Below are positions 5,502-7,941 of a DNA stretch of 7,941 nt, in pieces. Each line of letters starts with the position of its first letter. Position 1 is the stretch's first letter. This DNA is from an uncultured Victivallales bacterium (GTDB lineage: Bacteria; Verrucomicrobiota; Lentisphaeria; Oligosphaerales; JAFGRS01), in contig CAILKC010000892.1 of the NCBI GenBank assembly GCA_903834675.1, positions 1 to 7,941 of the forward strand. Direction: 5' to 3'. Made by a program: the position numbers and the translations under genes. The notes under the pieces were generated by a model. It saw only the letters and a program-made list of their open reading frames with translations. It ran no database searches and was not told the DNA's origin.

Positions 5502-6464
5502 ATGACGGATCGGACCGCGTGGTTTGCCGAGTGTGGCTGGGGCGCCTTCTGCCACTATCTGGGCGACGCCAAGCAGGATGCCACGGCGTGGAGCCTCCAG
5601 GTGGATCGCTTCGACGTGGACGCGCTGGTGCGGCAACTGGAGGTGGTGGGCGCGCGCTTCCTGTGCCTGACCATCGGCCAGAACTCGGGGCATTTTCTGG
5701 CTCCGAATGCGACCTACGATGAGCTGGTCGGGATCCGGCCGAGCAAGTGTTCGCGTCGCGACCTGGTGGCCGAGCTGGGCACGGCCCTGGCGGCGCGCGG
5801 GATACCGCTGCTGGTCTATCTGCCCAGCGGGGCGCCGGCCGCCGACCCGCTGGCGGTGGAGCGACTGGGGTGGGAGTGGGGGTTTGAGGGCAGCTGGCCG
5901 CACTCGTGGGGAACGCGCCGGACCGGCAAACGGCTGGCGGAGTTCCAGGTCAAGTGGGAGGCCGTGATGCGCGAGTGGTCAGGGCGCTGGGGGGCGCTGG
6001 TGCGAGGCTGGTGGATTGATGGCTGCTACTTCGCCGACGAGATGTACAGGCACACGGACACTCCGAATTTTGCCAGTTTCGCTGGTGCGTTGCGGGCCGG
6101 TAACCCAGACGGCATCGTGGCATTCAACCCCGGGGTGAAGGTCCCCATCGTTTGCCATAGCGAGTGCGAGGACTTCGTGGCCGGGGAGATCGCCCAGGCG
6201 CTGCCCGAATGTCGGGGCCCCTGGATCGAGCTCAATGGCCACCGCGCCCGCACCCACATCCTGAGTTACCTCGGCGAATCCTGGGGCCGTGGCGAACCGC
6301 GCTTCCCGCCCGATTTGGTGGCGGGCTATTCGCGGCACCTGGTGGACAAGGGCGGCGTCATCTCCTGGGACGTCCCTATCAGCCCGGGTGGACTTATCCC
6401 CGAGACGTTCCTGCGCCAACTCGAGCACATCGGACGCAGGATGCAGAAGCCTTCTGAGGCCTGA
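5502..6464 (+). CDS. GH29-like (alpha-L-fucosidase-like) TIM-barrel protein, apparently cytoplasmic
   Basis: The product is 320 residues; ATG 5502 is supported by AGAGGG 7 nt upstream. It opens with WFAECGWGAFCHYLG (7-21), recalling the WF-x-x-x-x-x-G-x-F-x-H start of GH29 fucosidases. Later come LTIGQNSGHFLAPN (56-69, where GH29 has a conserved substrate-contact loop), RRDLVAELG (85-93), GIPLLVYLPSG (100-110), GRWGALVRGWWIDGCYF (161-177) and AFNPG (207-211). D173 in WWIDG sits where GH29 enzymes carry the nucleophile aspartate. E224 or E229 (CEDFVAGE) are candidates for an acid/base. At 320 residues it is shorter than typical GH29 proteins (about 450 or more) because it lacks the C-terminal beta domain. 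No signal peptide is present, unlike its neighbours, so it probably acts in the cytoplasm on imported sugar fragments. Activity on fucose is not established; divergent relatives may use other sugars or be inactive. The next gene starts 8 bp downstream. Confidence 0.82.
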   Translation: MTDRTAWFAECGWGAFCHYLGDAKQDATAWSLQVDRFDVDALVRQLEVVGARFLCLTIGQNSGHFLAPNATYDELVGIRPSKCSRRDLVAELGTALAARGIPLLVYLPSGAPAADPLAVERLGWEWGFEGSWPHSWGTRRTGKRLAEFQVKWEAVMREWSGRWGALVRGWWIDGCYFADEMYRHTDTPNFASFAGALRAGNPDGIVAFNPGVKVPIVCHSECEDFVAGEIAQALPECRGPWIELNGHRARTHILSYLGESWGRGEPRFPPDLVAGYSRHLVDKGGVISWDVPISPGGLIPETFLRQLEHIGRRMQKPSEA

Positions 6465-6472
6465 GGTCGGCC

Positions 6473-7357
6473 GTGCCACTGCCGGTCGTTTCTCCTATGC
6501 TCACCGAACGCCGCTGCAGCCGTCGTGTCTTTCTCGGCCTTGGCGCCGGAGTGGCTTTGGCGTGCGTCGCTACCCCCGTGTACATGAGCCGCATCGAACC
6601 CGGCTGGCTGCGGCTGCGCCAGCCGCGGGTGCGCCTACGGCGCTGTCCTGGAGCGGGGCCGCTGCGGCTGCTGCACCTGTCGGACTTCCATCTCTCCGAC
6701 GTGGTGCCGCTGGATCTGATCCGGCGCGCCATCCGCATGGGGCTGGAGGCGGCTCCCGATCTCGTCTGCATCACCGGGGATTTTATCACCACAAGCCTGC
6801 CGCAGCGCGAGGAGTACGCGGCGGTGCTGCAGGAACTGACCCGCCGGGTGCCAACCTACGCCTGCCTGGGCAATCATGACGGCGGGCGCTGGGCCGGGCA
6901 TCACGGAGCGCTCCTGGAGCTTGCCGAGATGCGCGCCTTCCTGACGGCGGCAGGGATCCACTGCCTGTTCAACGAAGCCTCTACGGCCCGCGTAGCGGGG
7001 CACGACTGGGTCCTGGTGGGGCTGGGCGATCTCTGGGCTGGAGACGCTGATCCGGCCCAGGCATTCCATGGCCTGGAACGGGACGACCTGCCCTGCGTCG
7101 TGCTCTGCCACAACCCCGACGCCAAGGAACTGCTGGAGCCCTACGGCTGGGACCTGCTGCTGTGCGGCCACACGCACGGCGGCCAACTGCGCCTGCCGCT
7201 GCTCGGTACCCCTTTCGCATCGGTCCGGGACCCGCGTTACGTGGCCGGGCTGCATGAGTGGTCGCGGCGGTTGCTGTATGTGAGCACGGGGGTCGGTAAT
7301 CTGCACGGATTGCGCTTCAACTGTCCCCCCGAAGTCGCGCTTCTGACCATCGGCTGA
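6473..7357 (+). CDS. yaeI: Tat-exported metallophosphoesterase, YaeI family
   Basis: The 294-residue product resembles E. coli YaeI, a metal-dependent phosphodiesterase, almost end to end: EPGW near the start, GDLWAG, NPDAKE, LCGHTHGGQLRLPL, RYVAGL and GLRFNCPPEV all have close counterparts. Calcineurin-like metal ligands are complete: D71-x-H73, G102-D103, G133-N134-H135-D136, H213 (LCHNPD), and H233/H235 in GHTHGG. A twin-arginine motif (SRRVFLG, 16-22) followed by a hydrophobic stretch suggests Tat export to the periplasm or membrane anchoring. GTG 6473 is chosen because GAGG lies 6 nt upstream, overlapping the end of the previous gene; ATG 6497 would give a YaeI-like short leader but lacks a ribosome site. 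The 8-bp spacing from the GH29-like gene suggests translational coupling. Chlamydial LpxG, which makes lipid X in lipid A synthesis, belongs to the same broad superfamily, so a lipid A role is an alternative. Confidence 0.93.
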   Translation: MPLPVVSPMLTERRCSRRVFLGLGAGVALACVATPVYMSRIEPGWLRLRQPRVRLRRCPGAGPLRLLHLSDFHLSDVVPLDLIRRAIRMGLEAAPDLVCITGDFITTSLPQREEYAAVLQELTRRVPTYACLGNHDGGRWAGHHGALLELAEMRAFLTAAGIHCLFNEASTARVAGHDWVLVGLGDLWAGDADPAQAFHGLERDDLPCVVLCHNPDAKELLEPYGWDLLLCGHTHGGQLRLPLLGTPFASVRDPRYVAGLHEWSRRLLYVSTGVGNLHGLRFNCPPEVALLTIG

Positions 7358-7420
7358 TGGGGCGTCGGCGCGCGTGGTAACTCGAAAGGCATCGTGATAT
7401 GGTTACACGGTCTGGTTACG

Positions 7421-7445
7421 ATCGTGCGGTGCGGCACGGTTTCTT
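7421..7445 (+). terminator. Probable intrinsic terminator after the YaeI-family gene
   Basis: ATCGTGC (7421-7427) pairs with GCACGGT (7434-7440) in a 7-bp stem that includes one G-T pair, around a 6-nt loop (GGTGCG). TTCTT follows at once, giving the run TTTCTT from 7440. The stem is modest and the T-run short, so this is a weak candidate, but it lies in the right place, 64 nt after the stop codon. Confidence 0.35.
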
Positions 7446-7473
7446 GGAGTGAGTTCGACAAACTCGACGACAG

Positions 7474-7480
7474 AAGGAGG
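7474..7480 (+). promoter_or_regulatory. Strong Shine-Dalgarno for the 7490 lipoprotein gene
   Basis: AAGGAGG ends 9 nt before ATG 7490 and fixes that start over the in-frame ATG at 7508 (residue 7). Confidence 0.85.
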
Positions 7481-7489
7481 CCTGGAGCG

Positions 7490-7941
7490 ATGACGGCATC
7501 GACATGGATGGGGCGGACACGCAGAATCACGGCGTGGGGCGGGATGGCCATCGGCGCGGTCCTGGTGACGGGCTGTGCATCGCTATGGAAGGCTGAGAAA
7601 GTCCAGCCGGTGATCACGGCTCGCTATGCGGCGGTGCCCGTGACGGTGGACGGCGATCTGAACGACCCGGCCTGGAAGGATGCACAGGTTTTCCCCTTGT
7701 ACTTCTCGGTAGCGGAAATCGGCGAAGGCAAGTCTCTTACAGAGGCTGGGGAGGCCCGGGTCTGCTGGGATGACAAGTATTTCTATCTCGGTGTCAAGTT
7801 TGCGGATTCCGATATCGTGGCCGAAGGCACGGAAGATCAGTTGCACCACTACCAGATGGGCGACCTGGCCGAGCTGTTCCTCAAGCCAGCGGACAAGACC
7901 TGGTACTGGGAGATGTACGTCACGCCTGCCGGGCGCAAGAC
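7490..7941 (+). CDS. CBM9-like carbohydrate-binding lipoprotein (3' truncated by window)
   Basis: An open frame starts at ATG 7490 and runs off the window after 150 complete codons. The N-terminus has basic residues (R9, R11, R12), a hydrophobic stretch and a lipobox VTGC with Cys29, so the mature protein is probably lipid-anchored. From about residue 45 it follows the pattern of family 9-type carbohydrate-binding domains: VTVDGDLNDPAWKDA (51-65), a loop with EAGEARVCWDDKYFYLGVKF (85-104), D106/D108 in ADSD, then GDLAELFLKP (124-133) and YWEMYVTPAG (139-148). This Asp-Gly-x-Leu-x-Asp-Pro-x-Trp opening and the GD-x-x-ElFl motif are common in exported sugar-binding lipoproteins of PVC bacteria. 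It may hold glycans at the cell surface for the glycosidase-like proteins upstream. The C-terminal part is unseen, so an additional enzymatic domain cannot be excluded. Confidence 0.88.
   Translation, partial: MTASTWMGRTRRITAWGGMAIGAVLVTGCASLWKAEKVQPVITARYAAVPVTVDGDLNDPAWKDAQVFPLYFSVAEIGEGKSLTEAGEARVCWDDKYFYLGVKFADSDIVAEGTEDQLHHYQMGDLAELFLKPADKTWYWEMYVTPAGRK

Larger units (their letters stand above)
7358..7489. promoter_or_regulatory. Intergenic region likely holding terminator and promoter for the CBM9-like gene
   Basis: These 132 bp separate the YaeI-family gene from the next lipoprotein and carry several small signals. TGGTAAC (7375-7381) and two copies of TGGTTAC (7400-7406 and 7413-7419, 13 bp apart) could be a regulator binding array. 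A hairpin with T-rich tail (7421-7445) could terminate the upstream operon. A 5-bp hairpin, GAGTT-CGACA-AACTC (7451-7465), lies just before the ribosome binding site. No convincing sigma-70 -35/-10 pair is visible. Confidence 0.4.

Overview
The window is GC-rich bacterial DNA. All convincing genes lie on the + strand, and most have clear Shine-Dalgarno sequences (AAAGGAGG, AAGGAGG). The best guess for the organism is a member of the Planctomycetes-Verrucomicrobia-Lentisphaerae (PVC) assemblage or a close relative. Three things point there: a pseudopilin-like protein with an [19 protein letters not shown]-terminus and a C-terminal H-X9-DG motif (a family greatly expanded in those phyla), an intergenic block of 'cagccccgaaggggcg' / 'cccagggcnnngccctggg' repeats of a kind familiar from those genomes, and multidomain secreted glycosidase-like proteins next to small lipoproteins. 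This assignment is inference; no marker gene is present.

Layout. (1) Positions 2-613 hold the 3' end of a beta-rich surface-type protein made of two diverged repeats. (2) Positions 614-1329 are non-coding and carry a compact nest of direct and inverted repeats (about 773-986), followed by a leader with possible RNA stem-loops. (3) 1330-1986 encodes an H-X9-DG pseudopilin-like protein. (4) 2087-4894 encodes a large exported protein with a GH99-like/WbsX-like TIM barrel, three related beta-sandwich modules and an Ig-like linker domain. (5) 4923-5414 encodes a small lipoprotein of an uncharacterised family. (6) After an 87-bp hairpin-rich gap, 5502-6464 encodes a leaderless GH29-like (alpha-L-fucosidase-like) barrel protein. 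(7) 8 bp further, 6473-7357 encodes a Tat-type metallophosphoesterase very similar to E. coli YaeI. (8) After a regulatory gap with a terminator-like hairpin, 7490 to the window end encodes the N-terminal part of a lipoprotein with a CBM9-like domain.

How it may fit together. Genes 4-5 (28 bp apart) and 6-7 (8 bp apart) look like two transcriptional pairs, possibly one unit split by hairpins. The content (two glycosidase-like barrels, a carbohydrate-binding lipoprotein, a conserved envelope lipoprotein and an extracytoplasmic phosphodiesterase) suggests glycan capture and processing at the cell envelope. The substrate cannot be read from sequence. I saw no phage, transposase, CRISPR, tRNA or rRNA genes. 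The most unusual items are the nested inverted-repeat element, the triplicated module architecture of the GH99-like protein, the leaderless GH29-like protein beside exported partners, and the YaeI/LpxG-type enzyme in a probable PVC genome.
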